Shown: positions 38,894 through 51,924 of the stretch, piece by piece
How the letters are laid out: every line of letters begins with the position of its first letter
Position numbering within the stretch: the first letter of the stretch is position 1
DNA from: Mycobacteroides chelonae
GTDB lineage: Bacteria > Actinomycetota > Actinomycetes > Mycobacteriales > Mycobacteriaceae
Assembly (NCBI GenBank): GCA_014204435.1
Contig: JACHLF010000007.1
Coordinates: 62,001-126,000, forward strand
Direction: 5' to 3'
Length of the DNA stretch: 64,000 nt
Made by a program: the position numbers and the translations under genes
Notes under the pieces: model-generated
Told to the model about the DNA's origin: nothing
What the model saw: the letters and a program-made list of their open reading frames with translations, nothing else
Database searches by the model: none

Positions 38894-39915
38894 GATGAGC
38901 TCGCCGCGTTGTCGACTCCCGCTTCATCGAATGTCGCCATCTGGGCGAGCGTGCCAACGGCGGCCTGCAACACGGGTAGCGCGACGAGTGCGCCCGATCC
39001 CTCACCCAAACGCATGTCCAGATCCAACACGGGGTCGAGCCGGAGACGTTGTAGGGCAAGGGAATGCGCGGGTTCGGTTGAGCGGTGACCGGCGAGCCAC
39101 CACTGCCGTGCCCCCGGCGCCAGCTGCTCGGCCGCCAGGGCGGCGGCAGTGACCACCAGTCCATCGAGCAACACCGGAGTGCGTCGCACCGCCGCCTGCG
39201 CCACGAAACCGGTTATCGCCGCCAGGTCCGCGCCGCCCGCCCGGATGAGTAGCCCGACAGGATCGGTGCGCACGTCCCTGGTGCGGCGCAACGCATCGCG
39301 GACGGCGGCGGTCTTGCGCGCCCATCCGGCGTCGTCGACGCCGGTGCCCCGGCCCACGACCGCCACCGGTTCGCTTCCGGTGAGTGCTGCCACCAAAACC
39401 GTTGCCGGTGTGGTGTTTCCGATGCCCATGTCGCCCGCGATGAGCAGATCAGCCCCGCCGTCGATCTCGGCATCGGCCAAGGCGATTCCGGTGGACAGCG
39501 CGGCGTGTGCCTGCTCCTCGGTGAGAGCGTCTTCGACGGCGATGTTGCCGCTGGGGCGGCCCACGGCGATGTCGGCGACGCGTACACCGGCACCGGTTAG
39601 CGTGGCAAGCACGTTCACGGCCGCGCCGCCCGCTTCGATGTTCCGCACCATCTGCGCGGTCACCGACGGGGGATAGGCGGATACTCCGGCGGCTGCCACA
39701 CCGTGATCCCCGGCGAAGACGACGACTCGTGGTCGCTGGAATGTCTTAGGCGGGCACCGGTTCTGGCATGCCGACGCCCACACCGACAGCTCCTCCAGGC
39801 GCCCGAGCGCACCGGCGGGCTTGGTGAGTCGCCGGTGACGCTCGCGTGCGGCGTCGGCGATGTCGGGGTTGGGCGCCGTCACCGGGGTGAATCGCGGAGC
39901 TTCGGCTGAGGTCAC
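38890..39915 (-). CDS. cobT: Nicotinate-nucleotide-DMB phosphoribosyltransferase
   Basis: The 341-residue enzyme makes alpha-ribazole phosphate from dimethylbenzimidazole and nicotinate mononucleotide for the lower ligand of B12. Motifs include [53 protein letters not shown] and the C-terminal glutamate region [15 protein letters not shown]. It starts with GTG at 39915, overlapping the cobU stop by four bases, and its stop overlaps the cobS start. The position matches Rv2207. Confidence 0.96.
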   Translation of the reverse strand: MTSAEAPRFTPVTAPNPDIADAARERHRRLTKPAGALGRLEELSVWASACQNRCPPKTFQRPRVVVFAGDHGVAAAGVSAYPPSVTAQMVRNIEAGGAAVNVLATLTGAGVRVADIAVGRPSGNIAVEDALTEEQAHAALSTGIALADAEIDGGADLLIAGDMGIGNTTPATVLVAALTGSEPVAVVGRGTGVDDAGWARKTAAVRDALRRTRDVRTDPVGLLIRAGGADLAAITGFVAQAAVRRTPVLLDGLVVTAAALAAEQLAPGARQWWLAGHRSTEPAHSLALQRLRLDPVLDLDMRLGEGSGALVALPVLQAAVGTLAQMATFDEAGVDNAASSS

Positions 39916-40445
39916 GTGAGGCGTCCTTTGATGACCAGCGGCTGGCCGGCGACCATCAGAACCACGCGTTCGCAGCGCGCTGCCACGGCCTGGTTCAGCG
40001 TCCCGAGCGTGTCGGCGAAGAGCCGCCCGGATGCGGTGGCGGGCACGATAGTCAGGCCGACCTCCGGGCTCACGATCACCAAGTCGACGGTGTAGGCGTC
40101 GATCGCGTTCAGTAACTCGCCGATATCTGGGGTGACCGCATCGCTGCCGGCGTCCCAGGCGCCCCGGGCGTCCATCGCCGCGGCCAGCCAGCCGCCGAGA
40201 TCGTCAATGAGCGTGGGCAGCGGTGCGCGCGTGTGCAACTCGCCCGCGATATCCGTCGTCTCGGCGGTCGTCCAGTGGGCGGGGCGCCGCGATTGGTGTG
40301 CGGCAACCCTGTGCGCCCACGCCGTGTCGTCGCTAGCCGACGATCCGGTGGCCAAGTATCGCGCGGGTCCCGCGGTGGGAAGCAGGGATTCGGCGAAACG
40401 CGATTTTCCCGAACGAATTCCACCAAGCACCAGCGTGGTAGGCAC
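39912..40445 (-). CDS. cobU: Adenosylcobinamide kinase/guanylyltransferase
   Basis: The 177-residue enzyme phosphorylates adenosylcobinamide and then attaches GMP. The P-loop is [15 protein letters not shown] near the N-terminus, followed by the [24 protein letters not shown] and [14 protein letters not shown] regions. It starts with GTG at 40445 and overlaps cobT by four bases, forming a compact cobU-cobT-cobS operon. In M. tuberculosis cobU lies far from cobS/cobT (I recall Rv0254c), so this arrangement is different and probably ancestral. Confidence 0.95.
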   Translation of the reverse strand: MPTTLVLGGIRSGKSRFAESLLPTAGPARYLATGSSASDDTAWAHRVAAHQSRRPAHWTTAETTDIAGELHTRAPLPTLIDDLGGWLAAAMDARGAWDAGSDAVTPDIGELLNAIDAYTVDLVIVSPEVGLTIVPATASGRLFADTLGTLNQAVAARCERVVLMVAGQPLVIKGRLT

Positions 40446-40451
40446 GTGAGG

Positions 40452-41126
40452 CTAGACCGGCTCGCCGCGGTTCACCCGGGGACGCGGGGCACGCATCTTG
40501 CGCAGCTGCGAGGCGCGGCTCGCCGCGTACCAACCGAGCTTGAATCCGCTCTCGTCACTGGTGGGGAAGCGCTCGCCCACGCGCTTGTTCACGAGTCTGC
40601 CGACGAAGACACCGTCCACGATCATCACGAGCATCAGGACCAGCATGGCCGGGGTCATCCACATCTGCACCTGGACCGAGGGCACAGCGAACATGGTGAA
40701 GATCAAGAAGAGCGCCAGCGGCATGAACAGCCCCAGCACGTTGCGCCGCGAGTCGACGATGTCGCGGGCGAAAGCACGCACCGGGCCCTTGTCGCGAGGC
40801 AGCAGGTACGCCTCGTCGCCGGCCATCATCTTTTCCCGGTTGTCGGCCATCCGGGCGCGCCGTTCGGCGTTCTCGATCTTGCGTTCGGCGCGCGACAGCT
40901 TCGGCCCGCGCAGCGCCTTACGCCGCTGCCGCGCCTCGGAGCTGGTCAACGGTGCCGGGGCAACGGGTCCGCGACGCTTTCTGGCGTCCCGTTTGGGTGT
41001 GGGACGGCCCTTTCCGGACTGCGCCGCCCCGGAAGCGCCTGTGACGTCCGTCTCACCGGATGGCAATGCGGACGTCGCGGCAGCCTCATCGGAGGAAGCG
41101 GATTTCTTTCGGCCGAGCAGATTCAC
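40452..41126 (-). CDS. DUF3043 membrane protein
   Basis: The 224-residue protein, equivalent to Rv2206, has a long charged N-terminal region rich in Lys, Arg and Ser (residues 1-115, with KRDARKRRGPVAP and GPKLSRAERKIENAERRARM), two membrane helices (about 130-175) and a basic C-terminal tail. No function is known. It starts with GTG at 41126 and ends six bases before cobU, so it may lead the cob operon. The divergent glycerate kinase gene starts 22 bp away. Confidence 0.85.
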   Translation of the reverse strand: MNLLGRKKSASSDEAAATSALPSGETDVTGASGAAQSGKGRPTPKRDARKRRGPVAPAPLTSSEARQRRKALRGPKLSRAERKIENAERRARMADNREKMMAGDEAYLLPRDKGPVRAFARDIVDSRRNVLGLFMPLALFLIFTMFAVPSVQVQMWMTPAMLVLMLVMIVDGVFVGRLVNKRVGERFPTSDESGFKLGWYAASRASQLRKMRAPRPRVNRGEPV

Positions 41127-41148
41127 ATGCCCAGATTATCCTGCGCGA

Positions 41149-42210
41149 ATGAGTCAGATTCTGGTGGCGCCCGACAGCTTCGGTGACACACTCACCGCCA
41201 CCGAGGCAGCCCGTGTCATCGCGCAAGGATGGGGGAGCGCTCGCCCTGCCGACACCTTGACCGTCAGCCCGCAGTCCGACGGCGGCCCCGGGTTCGTCGA
41301 GGTGCTGGCGACTCAGCTGGCCTCGGCCCGGCGGCACGCGGCACGGGTACGGGGGCCGTTGGACGAGGACGTCGATGCCGCCTGGTTGCTGGACGGCGCT
41401 ACCGCCTACGTCGAATGTGCTCAGGCCTGCGGGCTGCCGCTGCTGCGGCAATCCCCGACGGCCGATACCGCGTGGCGCGCCGGCAGCACCGGTGTCGGAG
41501 AACTGATCGTGGCCGCCCTGGACACGGGGGCGGCGCGGATCGTGGTCGGCCTCGGCGGGAGCAGTTGCACCGATGGCGGTGCGGGACTCGTGGAAGCCCT
41601 CGGGGGAATCGGCCCGGCGCAGCAGCGGCTCGCCACAACGGAACTGGTGGTTGCCAGTGACGTCGCGCATCCACTGCTCGGCGCGCGTGGTGCGTCCGCG
41701 GTGTTCGGCCCGCAGAAGGGTGCGGACCCGGACACCGTCCATCGCCTGGAGGCGCGGCTCGCCGAGTGGGCGACGGCATTAGAGGCCGGAACCGGCCGGT
41801 CCGTGCGAGATCTTGCCGGCGCGGGGGCGGCGGGCGGAATCGGGGCCGCACTGCTGGCGCTCGGTGGCCGTCGAGAATCGGGCGCGCGCATCGTCGCCGA
41901 GCACACCGGCCTGGATGCCGCGATCACACGGGCCGACCTGGTGATCACCGGGGAGGGCAAGTTCGACGACCAAACCTTGCACGGCAAGGTGGCCGGGGCG
42001 GTGGCGGCCCGCGCCGCGGCCACCGGCACACCCGTGTGGGTGTTGGCCGGACAGGTGGCGCTGACCGCCGCCGAGTACCAGCGGGCGGATATCGCGCGCG
42101 CCGAATCGATCACCCAGTTCGCGGGGTCGGTGCAGCGCGCCATGGAGGACGCCGCCGGTCAGCTGGCCGGATTGGCGGCACTCGTCGCCCGTGACTGGCC
42201 CGCGGGCTAG
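41149..42210 (+). CDS. Glycerate kinase-family protein
   Basis: The 353-residue enzyme resembles the GlxK/GarK glycerate kinases: N-terminal ILVAPDSFGDTLTATEAARVIAQGW (key residues around PDSFG), SDGGPGFVEVL, GLGGSSCTDGGAGLVEALG, the VFGPQKGA motif and a C-terminal DLVITGEGKFDDQTLHGK. It should phosphorylate D-glycerate using ATP. The usual Lys of the PDSFK motif is replaced by Gly here (PDSFGD), a possible change in substrate handling. The ATG at 41149 is used. It corresponds to Rv2205c. Confidence 0.88.
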   Translation: MSQILVAPDSFGDTLTATEAARVIAQGWGSARPADTLTVSPQSDGGPGFVEVLATQLASARRHAARVRGPLDEDVDAAWLLDGATAYVECAQACGLPLLRQSPTADTAWRAGSTGVGELIVAALDTGAARIVVGLGGSSCTDGGAGLVEALGGIGPAQQRLATTELVVASDVAHPLLGARGASAVFGPQKGADPDTVHRLEARLAEWATALEAGTGRSVRDLAGAGAAGGIGAALLALGGRRESGARIVAEHTGLDAAITRADLVITGEGKFDDQTLHGKVAGAVAARAAATGTPVWVLAGQVALTAAEYQRADIARAESITQFAGSVQRAMEDAAGQLAGLAALVARDWPAG

Positions 42211-42311
42211 GGCATAGATGTAGGAATAGCCGCAGACGAGGTACCGTTGAGGTCAGAAGACGTCCCTACAAGGACGTCCACCCGAGAGCTTCGACCAGGG
42301 GAGATCCCACC

Positions 42312-42683
42312 ATGACTGTCCAAGACGAATCGACCGCCACTTCCGCCACCGAGGAAGCTCATGGCGTCGTCTTGACCGATGCCGCCGCCGCCAAGGCCAA
42401 GGCGCTGCTGGATCAGGAAGGCCGCGACGACCTGTCACTGCGCATCGCCGTCCAGCCGGGTGGCTGCGCGGGTCTGCGGTACCAGCTGTTCTTCGACGAC
42501 CGCGCTCTCGACGGCGACCTGACCGTCGACTTCGACGGTGTGACCCTCACCGTGGACCGCATGAGCGCACCGTACGTGCAAGGCGCCTCCATCGACTTCG
42601 TCGACACCATCGAGAAGCAGGGCTTCACGATCGACAACCCGAATGCAACCGGCTCCTGCGCCTGCGGCGACTCCTTCAACTGA
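42312..42683 (+). CDS. A-type iron-sulfur carrier (ErpA-like)
   Basis: The 123-residue protein is of the HesB/IscA/ErpA family, which receives and hands over Fe-S clusters. The three cluster-binding cysteines are in VQPGGCAGLRYQLFF and the C-terminal GSCACGDSF. It corresponds to Rv2204c. The ATG at 42312 follows a 101-bp gap after the glycerate kinase gene with AGGGGAG upstream. Its TGA stop abuts the stop of the convergent gene in TGATCA. Likely clients include LipA and the respiratory Fe-S proteins; this is inference. Confidence 0.93.
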   Translation: MTVQDESTATSATEEAHGVVLTDAAAAKAKALLDQEGRDDLSLRIAVQPGGCAGLRYQLFFDDRALDGDLTVDFDGVTLTVDRMSAPYVQGASIDFVDTIEKQGFTIDNPNATGSCACGDSFN

Positions 42684-43226
42684 TCAGAACGCGTTCCCGC
42701 CGCGCATATATGCGGAGCAGACGTAAATCTTGTTGTCGTTGAGCAGTAACTCGGCCTGACCCTGCGGCGCATCCTTGCGCTTCTGGCTGGTCGCGGTGAA
42801 CAGCACCTTGAGCTGGTACTCGGAGAAGTAGACGATCTTGTCGATCGACTTGACCGTCGCCGTGCCGAAGGTGTCCACAAACTGTTGGGCGTTGGCGCGC
42901 ACGATCGTGTCATCGGTGTCTTTGTCACGCACCGCGTCATACAGGCCACACCCCGCGTTGCGTGCCAGGGTCACGGTGTCGAGCCTCGCCATCGCATCCA
43001 GGTAACCCTGGATGGTCTCCTGGATCCGATCCTCGCTGGGGCGGTGGGAGACGCCCGAATTCTTCGTCAGGAATCCCAGCAGCAGTGCCAGCACCACCAG
43101 CATGGCCACCACGGCAGCGGGTGCGAGCCAACCCGGAACCTTGCGCTTGCGCTCGGGGTAGTCGACCGGGGGAGGCATGGGCGGTAAACCAGGGTAGGGC
43201 ACCGTCGAATAACCTGGTTCAGCCAT
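42684..43226 (-). CDS. Rv2203-like membrane-anchored protein
   Basis: The 180-residue protein has a proline-rich cytosolic N-terminus (PYPGLPPMPPPVDYPERKRK), one membrane helix (about residues 34-55) and an extracytoplasmic domain with an NTF2-like feel (IQETIQGYLDAMARLD, then a C-terminal IYVCSAYMRGG) and two cysteines that could pair. No function is known for the family. ATG at 43226 has AGGAGA six bases upstream. It is divergent from adoK across a 149-bp gap that contains a dyad. Confidence 0.78.
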   Translation of the reverse strand: MAEPGYSTVPYPGLPPMPPPVDYPERKRKVPGWLAPAAVVAMLVVLALLLGFLTKNSGVSHRPSEDRIQETIQGYLDAMARLDTVTLARNAGCGLYDAVRDKDTDDTIVRANAQQFVDTFGTATVKSIDKIVYFSEYQLKVLFTATSQKRKDAPQGQAELLLNDNKIYVCSAYMRGGNAF

Positions 43227-43279
43227 TGATTCTCCTGAAAATCGTTTCCCCAGTCTCACTCCCCGACCATCCAGGCTAG

Positions 43280-46284
<3,005 letters not shown>

Positions 46285-46432
46285 GCGGCCAAGTATGCAA
46301 CATCACGGGACCTAGGTCCTGACACCGGCCCCGTCGCAGCCCTGATGCGACCGCGTGGTCTACGCTGCGTAGTATTCGATTGCTGCCACTGGTCAGCGAT
46401 GGATTCTGCAGGCGAAACAGGAGGCTAAAAAC

Positions 46433-47482
46433 GTGACGTCACGGTCCGGCTCACGGTCGTCCCTGCTGGCCACTGTGGTGCTGTTGGGCGCGGCGAGCTT
46501 CCTGCTCAGCGGTTGTAGCGTCCAAGAAGTACTGCGGTTCGGTTGGCCCGAGGGAATCACCCCCGAGGCTCACGACTACATGGCTCCCTTGTGGACCTGG
46601 GCGGTTGTCGCCTCGCTGGTCGTCGGTGTCATCGTGTGGGCCCTGACCTTCTGGACCGTCGCGTTCCACCGTCACAAGCCCGGCGACACCGAGTTCCCGC
46701 GTCAGTTCGGCTACAACCTGCCGCTGGAGCTTGTCCTGACGGTGGTGCCGTTCCTGATCATCGCAGTGCTCTTCTACTTCACGGTCGTGGTGCAGAACAA
46801 GGTCATGCACAAGGACCCGAACCCCGAGGTCGTCGTCGACGTCACCGCGTTCCAGTGGAACTGGAAGTTCGGCTACCAGAAGGTCGCGTTCAAGGACGGC
46901 AGCCTCAACTACGAGGGTGCCGACCCCGAGCGCAAGAAGGCGATGACCTCCAAGCCCGAGGGCAAGGACGCGCACGGCAACGAGCTCGTCGGCCCGGTGC
47001 GCGGCCTGAACCGCGAAGATCGCACCTACCTGAACTTCGACAAGATCGAGACCATCGGAACGTCGTCGGAGATCCCGGTGCTGGTGCTGCCCAGCGGCAA
47101 GAGTGTCGAGTTCATCCTGGCCTCTGCGGATGTCATCCACTCGTTCCGTGTGGTCCCGTTCCTGTTCACACGCGACGTGATGCCCGAGCCCAAGGCCAAC
47201 AACTCCGACAACGTCTTCCAGGTCAGCAAGATCCTGAAGGAAGGCGCGTTCGTGGGTCGCTGCGTCGAGATGTGCGGCACCTACCACTCGATGATGGCCT
47301 TCGAGCTGCGTGTGGTCAGCCCCAACGACTTCAAGTTCTACCTGGAAGCGCGCAAGGCCGGTAAGACCAACGCCGAGGCGCTGGCCTCGATCGGGCAATC
47401 GCCGGTCTCGGTCACCACCAGGCCATTCGACGGCCGTCGTGGCGAGCTTGCGCCGGCAGACAACAACGCGGCGAAGAACTAG
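46433..47482 (+). CDS. ctaC: Cytochrome c oxidase subunit II
   Basis: The 349-residue subunit II of the aa3 oxidase has a lipoprotein-type signal ending FLLSGC, two membrane helices (about residues 45-70 and 95-118) and a periplasmic cupredoxin domain with the CuA ligands in [10 protein letters not shown] and [12 protein letters not shown]. It receives electrons from the diheme subunit QcrC in the mycobacterial supercomplex. An AGGAGG site lies about eight bases before the GTG start. TAGTAT at 46370 is a possible -10 element. ctaF follows 15 bp downstream. Confidence 0.97.
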   Translation: MTSRSGSRSSLLATVVLLGAASFLLSGCSVQEVLRFGWPEGITPEAHDYMAPLWTWAVVASLVVGVIVWALTFWTVAFHRHKPGDTEFPRQFGYNLPLELVLTVVPFLIIAVLFYFTVVVQNKVMHKDPNPEVVVDVTAFQWNWKFGYQKVAFKDGSLNYEGADPERKKAMTSKPEGKDAHGNELVGPVRGLNREDRTYLNFDKIETIGTSSEIPVLVLPSGKSVEFILASADVIHSFRVVPFLFTRDVMPEPKANNSDNVFQVSKILKEGAFVGRCVEMCGTYHSMMAFELRVVSPNDFKFYLEARKAGKTNAEALASIGQSPVSVTTRPFDGRRGELAPADNNAAKN

Positions 47483-47497
47483 GCGAGGGAGCGCAGC

Positions 47498-47917
47498 ATG
47501 CATATCGAAGCCCGACTCTTCGAAATCCTCACCGGGTTCTTCGCCCTGGCCACCGTCGTGTACGCGGTGCTCACCGCCATGTACGCCAACGGTGGTGTGG
47601 AGTGGGCGGGCACCACCGCCATGGTGATGACCACCGGTCTGTCGCTGATCATCTCGACGTTCTTCCGCTTCGTGGCCCGTCGTCTGGACACCCGCCCCGA
47701 GGACTACGAGGACGCCGAGATCGCTGACGGTGCCGGAGAGCTGGGTTTCTACAGCCCGCATAGCTGGTGGCCGCTCATGATCGCGCTGGCCGCCGCCACC
47801 ACCGCTGTGGGCGTGGCGCTGTGGCTGCCGTGGCTGATTGCCGCCGGTGCGGTATTCGTCCTCAGCGCGGTCGCCGGCTTGGTCTTCGAGTACCACATCG
47901 GCGCGGAGAAGCACTAG
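47498..47917 (+). CDS. ctaF: Cytochrome c oxidase subunit IV
   Basis: The 139-residue protein has four membrane helices in two hairpins and the actinobacterial subunit IV pattern ([46 protein letters not shown]). It is a structural subunit of the aa3 oxidase and corresponds to Rv2199c. A GAGGGAG site sits about nine bases upstream of the ATG. The 238-bp gap after it shows no clear terminator and probably includes the mmpS3 promoter. Confidence 0.95.
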   Translation: MHIEARLFEILTGFFALATVVYAVLTAMYANGGVEWAGTTAMVMTTGLSLIISTFFRFVARRLDTRPEDYEDAEIADGAGELGFYSPHSWWPLMIALAAATTAVGVALWLPWLIAAGAVFVLSAVAGLVFEYHIGAEKH

Positions 47918-48155
47918 CTCATCGCGCGTTTTGCCTCGTCGCCCACCACTGTGCTCGTGCTTTGCGGCGGCACTCCCGTGGCTGGTGTGACATCGCCGTG
48001 TGCACTATCACGTTTTCGATAACAATCCGGTGGTCAGTTTGGTTTCTCAGGCCGTCGGGATTCGTCGCCCCGGATTGCTTTGGCTATCGTTGCCATGGCC
48101 CCTTCGGCAGGTGGCCCGCCGGGGAGCGGGAAGTGACGAAAAGGAACTTGTGTAG

Positions 48156-49019
48156 ATGAGTGGGACGGACAACCCAGGGTCGGGGACTCCCGGGGAAGTT
48201 CCGGACCTGGATGGTCCGAACGAGGATGGCGCAGCTGCTGGCTCTTCCGGGGCGGATTCCTCGGCGTTTCATTCACAGGCGTACTCGGCGCCCGAATCCG
48301 AGCAATTCACCAGCCCGTACGTGCCGTACGACGAATACGACACCCAACTGGTCGACGGCGAGGAGCCGGCTCCGCCGCGGTGGCCCTGGGTCGTCGGGAT
48401 CGCGGCGATCATCGCCGCGATCACCCTGGTGGCGTCCGTCGCACTGTTGGTGGCCGGGCGCTCGGACGAGACCACCGGTGCCGTCAAGAGCACCTCTGCC
48501 ACGCCGACAACGAGCACCACACCGTGGAACGAGATCATCACCACCACGACACCGCCGCCTCCGCCTCCGCCACCGCCCCCGCCGCCGAGCAGTGAGCCCC
48601 CGCCCCCGCCCCCGATCGTGACCGAGACGGTGACCGTGGAGCCGCCACCGCCCCCGCCGCCGCCTGTGACGACACACGAGGCGCCTCCGCCGGTGACCAC
48701 CACGACACCGCCTCCGCCTCCGCCTACGACGACCACGACGCCAGCCGGGCCGCGACAGATCACCTATTCGGTCACCGGATCCAAGGCTCCGCTCGATCGC
48801 ATCTCGATCACCTGGACCGACGGTTCCGGCCGTACCCGGGTGAACCCGAATGTGTACATCCCGTGGTCGATTACCGTCACTCCGATCTCGAATTCGGAGA
48901 TCGGCTCGGTATCGGCAAGCAGCTTCCTGCGCTTGAGCCAGCTCAATTGCACGATCACCACCAGCGATGGCCAGGTGTTGTCGTCCAACAACAACAATTC
49001 GGCGCAGGCAACCTGCTGA
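48156..49019 (+). CDS. mmpS3: MmpS3-like membrane protein
   Basis: The 287-residue protein has an acidic cytosolic N-terminus of about 72 residues, one membrane helix ([20 protein letters not shown], about 77-98), then a long Thr/Pro-rich stalk with runs of up to 12 prolines (about 125-195) and a C-terminal MmpS-like beta domain with [19 protein letters not shown] and two cysteines. It corresponds to Rv2198c. Unlike other MmpS proteins it has no MmpL partner gene beside it. AAAAGGAAC precedes the ATG. The stop overlaps the next gene start (TGATG). Confidence 0.92.
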   Translation: MSGTDNPGSGTPGEVPDLDGPNEDGAAAGSSGADSSAFHSQAYSAPESEQFTSPYVPYDEYDTQLVDGEEPAPPRWPWVVGIAAIIAAITLVASVALLVAGRSDETTGAVKSTSATPTTSTTPWNEIITTTTPPPPPPPPPPPPSSEPPPPPPIVTETVTVEPPPPPPPPVTTHEAPPPVTTTTPPPPPPTTTTTPAGPRQITYSVTGSKAPLDRISITWTDGSGRTRVNPNVYIPWSITVTPISNSEIGSVSASSFLRLSQLNCTITTSDGQVLSSNNNNSAQATC

Positions 49020-49750
49020 TGCCAGCAGGTCGATTGGCTAAGCCACTGGAGGCGATTGCCGGCCCGGTGCGGCGTTCCACCCCCGAGTCCGTCGATCGGA
49101 TGCTGGTCGGGCTGTGCGCGGTTATCTGGTTAGCTTTCGTCGGCATGCTGGTCGGTGCGATCGTCGTGATTGCCGGAATGGGGCAGGATCCGGGATCGTC
49201 CGGGTCGTCCTGGGGGATTTACATCGTCATCGGCGTATCGCTGGCGGTCATCGTCGGCGCCATACCGCTGCTGTTGCGCGCTCGTAAGACGGCCGCCCAG
49301 CGCACCGCGCGGGGCGCGTCGAAGACCGCGTCTAAGTCCAAGGGCAGCAACGTTTTCCGAGAGGGGGACGCACCGTCCGGTCCGCTTCCTGCGGAGGCCT
49401 CCACAGAGAAGCTCAAGACCTTCGGCGGTCTGGCCGATTATGTGAGTCATGTCCCCAAGGACTACAGCGGTCCCGGGTCGCCGGCATACCGCGCTGCCGC
49501 CGAGGTCGCGGCGAAATCGGCGGTCGTGGACCGGCTGTGGTTGCGGGCCACGGTGGGGATCGCGGGTGCGATCGGTCTTGCCCTGCTGGCGGTGGTCACC
49601 GGTACCTATTTGCTTGCGGTGGACAGTGATACTGCGGCCATCGTGGCCTTTGCGTTCGCCGGCCTGATCACCGGTGCGATGGGCGCGATCCCGTGGTTTA
49701 CGTTGAAGAAGCTGCGTGAGCTCGGCACCTCGGGGTCGTCCGAGAAGTAG
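49019..49750 (+). CDS. Four-helix membrane protein (Rv2197c-like)
   Basis: The 243-residue protein has two pairs of membrane helices: residues about 27-50 and 60-82, and about 180-205 and 210-230. The cytosolic loop between them is charged and Ser/Lys-rich (ASKTASKSKGSNVFREGD). It corresponds to Rv2197c (I recall the DUF2561 family) and has no known role. ATG at 49019 overlaps the mmpS3 stop by one base, so the two should be translationally coupled. It ends four bases before the convergent PPOX-family gene. Confidence 0.82.
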   Translation: MPAGRLAKPLEAIAGPVRRSTPESVDRMLVGLCAVIWLAFVGMLVGAIVVIAGMGQDPGSSGSSWGIYIVIGVSLAVIVGAIPLLLRARKTAAQRTARGASKTASKSKGSNVFREGDAPSGPLPAEASTEKLKTFGGLADYVSHVPKDYSGPGSPAYRAAAEVAAKSAVVDRLWLRATVGIAGAIGLALLAVVTGTYLLAVDSDTAAIVAFAFAGLITGAMGAIPWFTLKKLRELGTSGSSEK

Positions 49751-49754
49751 CCGT

Positions 49755-50192
49755 CTACTCGGCGATGCCGGCGCGGGCGATCACCTTGGTAATCCTGGCC
49801 CGGACAAGTGACTCCTCGGGTACCGCATTGCGCTGGCCGTACTGCTCGGCCAGCTCGGCTCCCATATAGCGCGCGCCGATCCGGGTTGCCCAGTCCAGCA
49901 GCTCGTCGTGACCGCCGGTGAGGTGTGCTTCAGCTGTGAACTGGACATAGGAGAACGGTGGCCGCTGGTCATCGACAGCCAGCGAGATACGTGGATCGCG
50001 CCGGATCGCCTTGCCCTTCAAGGTGTCCGTGCCGGTCATGAAGATCAGCTCGTCCCCGTCGGAACCTTCGTTCAGGAGAAACCAGACGGGCGTCACGATG
50101 GGGGCGCCGTTGGCTCGTACCAGGCCGAGCATTCCGGTGCGCGTGCCCTCGGTGGCGAAGGCCCACCATTGCTCGCGGGTCATCTCACGCAT
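49755..50192 (-). CDS. PPOX-class flavin/F420-binding protein
   Basis: A 145-residue split-barrel protein of the pyridoxamine 5'-phosphate oxidase-like class: GMLGLVRANGAPIVTPVWFLL, LIFMTGTDTLKGKAIRRDPRISLAVDDQ (in part) and a conserved C-terminal RARITKVIA. Mycobacteria have many such proteins using FMN or F420 as cofactor to reduce small substrates; which cofactor applies is not evident. AGGATGG lies upstream of the ATG at 50192. It starts 18 bp beyond the qcrCAB terminator hairpin. Confidence 0.8.
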   Translation of the reverse strand: MREMTREQWWAFATEGTRTGMLGLVRANGAPIVTPVWFLLNEGSDGDELIFMTGTDTLKGKAIRRDPRISLAVDDQRPPFSYVQFTAEAHLTGGHDELLDWATRIGARYMGAELAEQYGQRNAVPEESLVRARITKVIARAGIAE

Positions 50193-50209
50193 ACATCCAT
50201 CCTAAAGCA

Positions 50210-50245
50210 GTTGGGCCCCGCACACTTTCGTATGCGGGGCCCAAC
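50210..50245 (-). terminator. Terminator after qcrCAB
   Basis: GTTGGGCCCCGCA and its exact complement form a 13-bp GC-rich stem with a loop of about ten bases, 14 bp beyond the qcrB stop on the minus strand. The following bases (TGCTTTAGG) give only a weak U-run. It separates the respiratory operon from the PPOX gene. Confidence 0.8.
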
Positions 50246-50259
50246 CGTAGAACTGACTT

Positions 50260-51924
50260 CTAGTGGCCGTGACCGTTCGTCGACGGTTCGCCGTCCTGGT
50301 ACTCCTTGAGGGCGAGCAGCGACTTGTGGTGTGCCTCGTGTTCGGCTTCCACTAGTGCGGCTTGCTCGTCGGCGGGGTCGGCGAACAGGAACGAGCCGGT
50401 GCCGGGTGCGCCGGCCGATCCGAGCTTGTTCATGCGTTGAGGCACTGCCGCACCCTGGTATTCCAAGGGGATGGCGTGGCCGTGCTCGTCGACACCGGCC
50501 AGCGGCTGGTGCAGCTCGATGTACTCGCCGTGCGGCAGCCGCTTGATGATGCCGGTCTCGATACCGTGCTCCAGCACCGCGCGGTCGCTGCGCTGCAGTC
50601 CGATGGCCCACCGGTAGGCGAGGTAGTAGACCACGATCGGCAAGATCACCATGCCGATGCGGCCGATCCACGTGGTCGCGTTCAGCGAGATGTGGAACTT
50701 GAGCGCGATGATGTCGTTCATCGCGGCCAGCGTCAGGATCATGTAGAAGGAGATCGCTGCCGCGCCAACGGCGGTGCGGACCGGGGCGTCGCGCGGACGC
50801 TGCAACAGGTTGTGGTGCGCATCGTCACCGGTGAGCTTCTTCTCGATGAACGGGTACATCGTCAACAGTCCGAAGACCACACCCATGATCAGGGCGACCG
50901 CGAAGACCGCCGGCACGGTGTGCCCGAAGATGTACAGCTCCCACGCGGGCCACAGACGGGCCAGACCCTCGGTCCACATCATGTAGAAGTCGGGCTGGCT
51001 ACCTGCGGACACCTGGGACGGCTTGTAGGGGCCCAGCAGCCAGATCGGGTTGATCTGCAGCAGACCACTCATCAGCGCCAGGATCGCGGTGGTGAAGGCG
51101 AAGAACGAACCACCCTTGAGCGCGAACACCGGAAGGATACGCACACCGACGACGTTCTTCTCGGTGGCACCGGGCCCGGGGAACTGGGTGTGCTTCTGAT
51201 ACCAGACCAGGGCCAGGTGAACGGCGATGAGCGCCAGGATGATCGCGGGGATCAGCAGGATGTGCAGCGCGTACATGCGTGGGATGAACACGTTGCCCGG
51301 GAAGTCGCCGCCGAACAGCGCCCAGTGCAGCCAGGTGCCCACGACCGGGACACCCAGCGTGATGGACGACATCGCGGCACGCAGGCCGATGCCGGAGAGC
51401 AGGTCATCGGGCAGCGAGTAGCCGAAGTAACCCTCGAACATCGCCAGGATCAGCAGCAGCGAGCCGATGACCCAGTTGGCTTCGCGGGGACGGCGGAACG
51501 CACCGGTGAAGAAGATGCGTGCCATGTGCACCATGATCGAGGCCGCGAACATCAGGGCGGCCCAGTGGTGAATCTGGCGCACGAACAGTCCGCCGCGAAC
51601 CTCGAAGCTGATGTTCAGCGCCGTTTCATAGGCCTTGGACATCTGCACACCGCGCAGCGGCTGGTACACGCCGTTGTAGGTGACCTCGGCCATCGACGGG
51701 TCGAAGAACAGCGTCAGGTACACGCCCGAGAGCAGCAGGATGACGAAGCTGTACAGCGCGATCTCACCGAGCATGAACGACCAGTGGGTCGGGAAGACCT
51801 TGTTGATCTGTCGCTTCATCCCGGCGGCAAGGTGGTACCGCGAGTCCATCGCCTCGCCCTGGGCGGCTGTGATCTTGCCTATGCGAGAGGGTTTTTGGAC
51901 GGCGTCCGTGGCTCGATCACTCAT
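50260..51924 (-). CDS. qcrB: Ubiquinol/menaquinol-cytochrome c reductase cytochrome b
   Basis: The 554-residue integral membrane subunit of the bcc complex oxidises menaquinol and carries two b haems. Haem-ligand histidines lie in [24 protein letters not shown] and [33 protein letters not shown] (given in parts), and the Qo-site PEWY-type region appears as [17 protein letters not shown] in the mycobacterial form. The ATG overlaps the qcrA stop (ATGA). QcrB is the target of imidazopyridine drugs in M. tuberculosis. A C-terminal cytosolic tail of about 100 residues follows the last helix. Confidence 0.97.
   Translation of the reverse strand: MSDRATDAVQKPSRIGKITAAQGEAMDSRYHLAAGMKRQINKVFPTHWSFMLGEIALYSFVILLLSGVYLTLFFDPSMAEVTYNGVYQPLRGVQMSKAYETALNISFEVRGGLFVRQIHHWAALMFAASIMVHMARIFFTGAFRRPREANWVIGSLLLILAMFEGYFGYSLPDDLLSGIGLRAAMSSITLGVPVVGTWLHWALFGGDFPGNVFIPRMYALHILLIPAIILALIAVHLALVWYQKHTQFPGPGATEKNVVGVRILPVFALKGGSFFAFTTAILALMSGLLQINPIWLLGPYKPSQVSAGSQPDFYMMWTEGLARLWPAWELYIFGHTVPAVFAVALIMGVVFGLLTMYPFIEKKLTGDDAHHNLLQRPRDAPVRTAVGAAAISFYMILTLAAMNDIIALKFHISLNATTWIGRIGMVILPIVVYYLAYRWAIGLQRSDRAVLEHGIETGIIKRLPHGEYIELHQPLAGVDEHGHAIPLEYQGAAVPQRMNKLGSAGAPGTGSFLFADPADEQAALVEAEHEAHHKSLLALKEYQDGEPSTNGHGH

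Noticed and set aside
46451..47914. A long minus-strand open frame across ctaC and ctaF
   Set aside because: Both oxidase subunits are unambiguous on the plus strand and the antisense product has no family features.
47918..48155. The gap between ctaF and mmpS3, checked for a tRNA, small RNA or small gene
   Set aside because: No cloverleaf, convincing open frame or strong hairpin was visible. It probably holds only the mmpS3 promoter.
48540..48740. Short repeated units in the mmpS3 region, considered as a CRISPR-like or tandem repeat array
   Set aside because: They are proline and threonine codon runs (CCG/CCT/ACC/ACG) in frame within the MmpS3 stalk, with no spacers.
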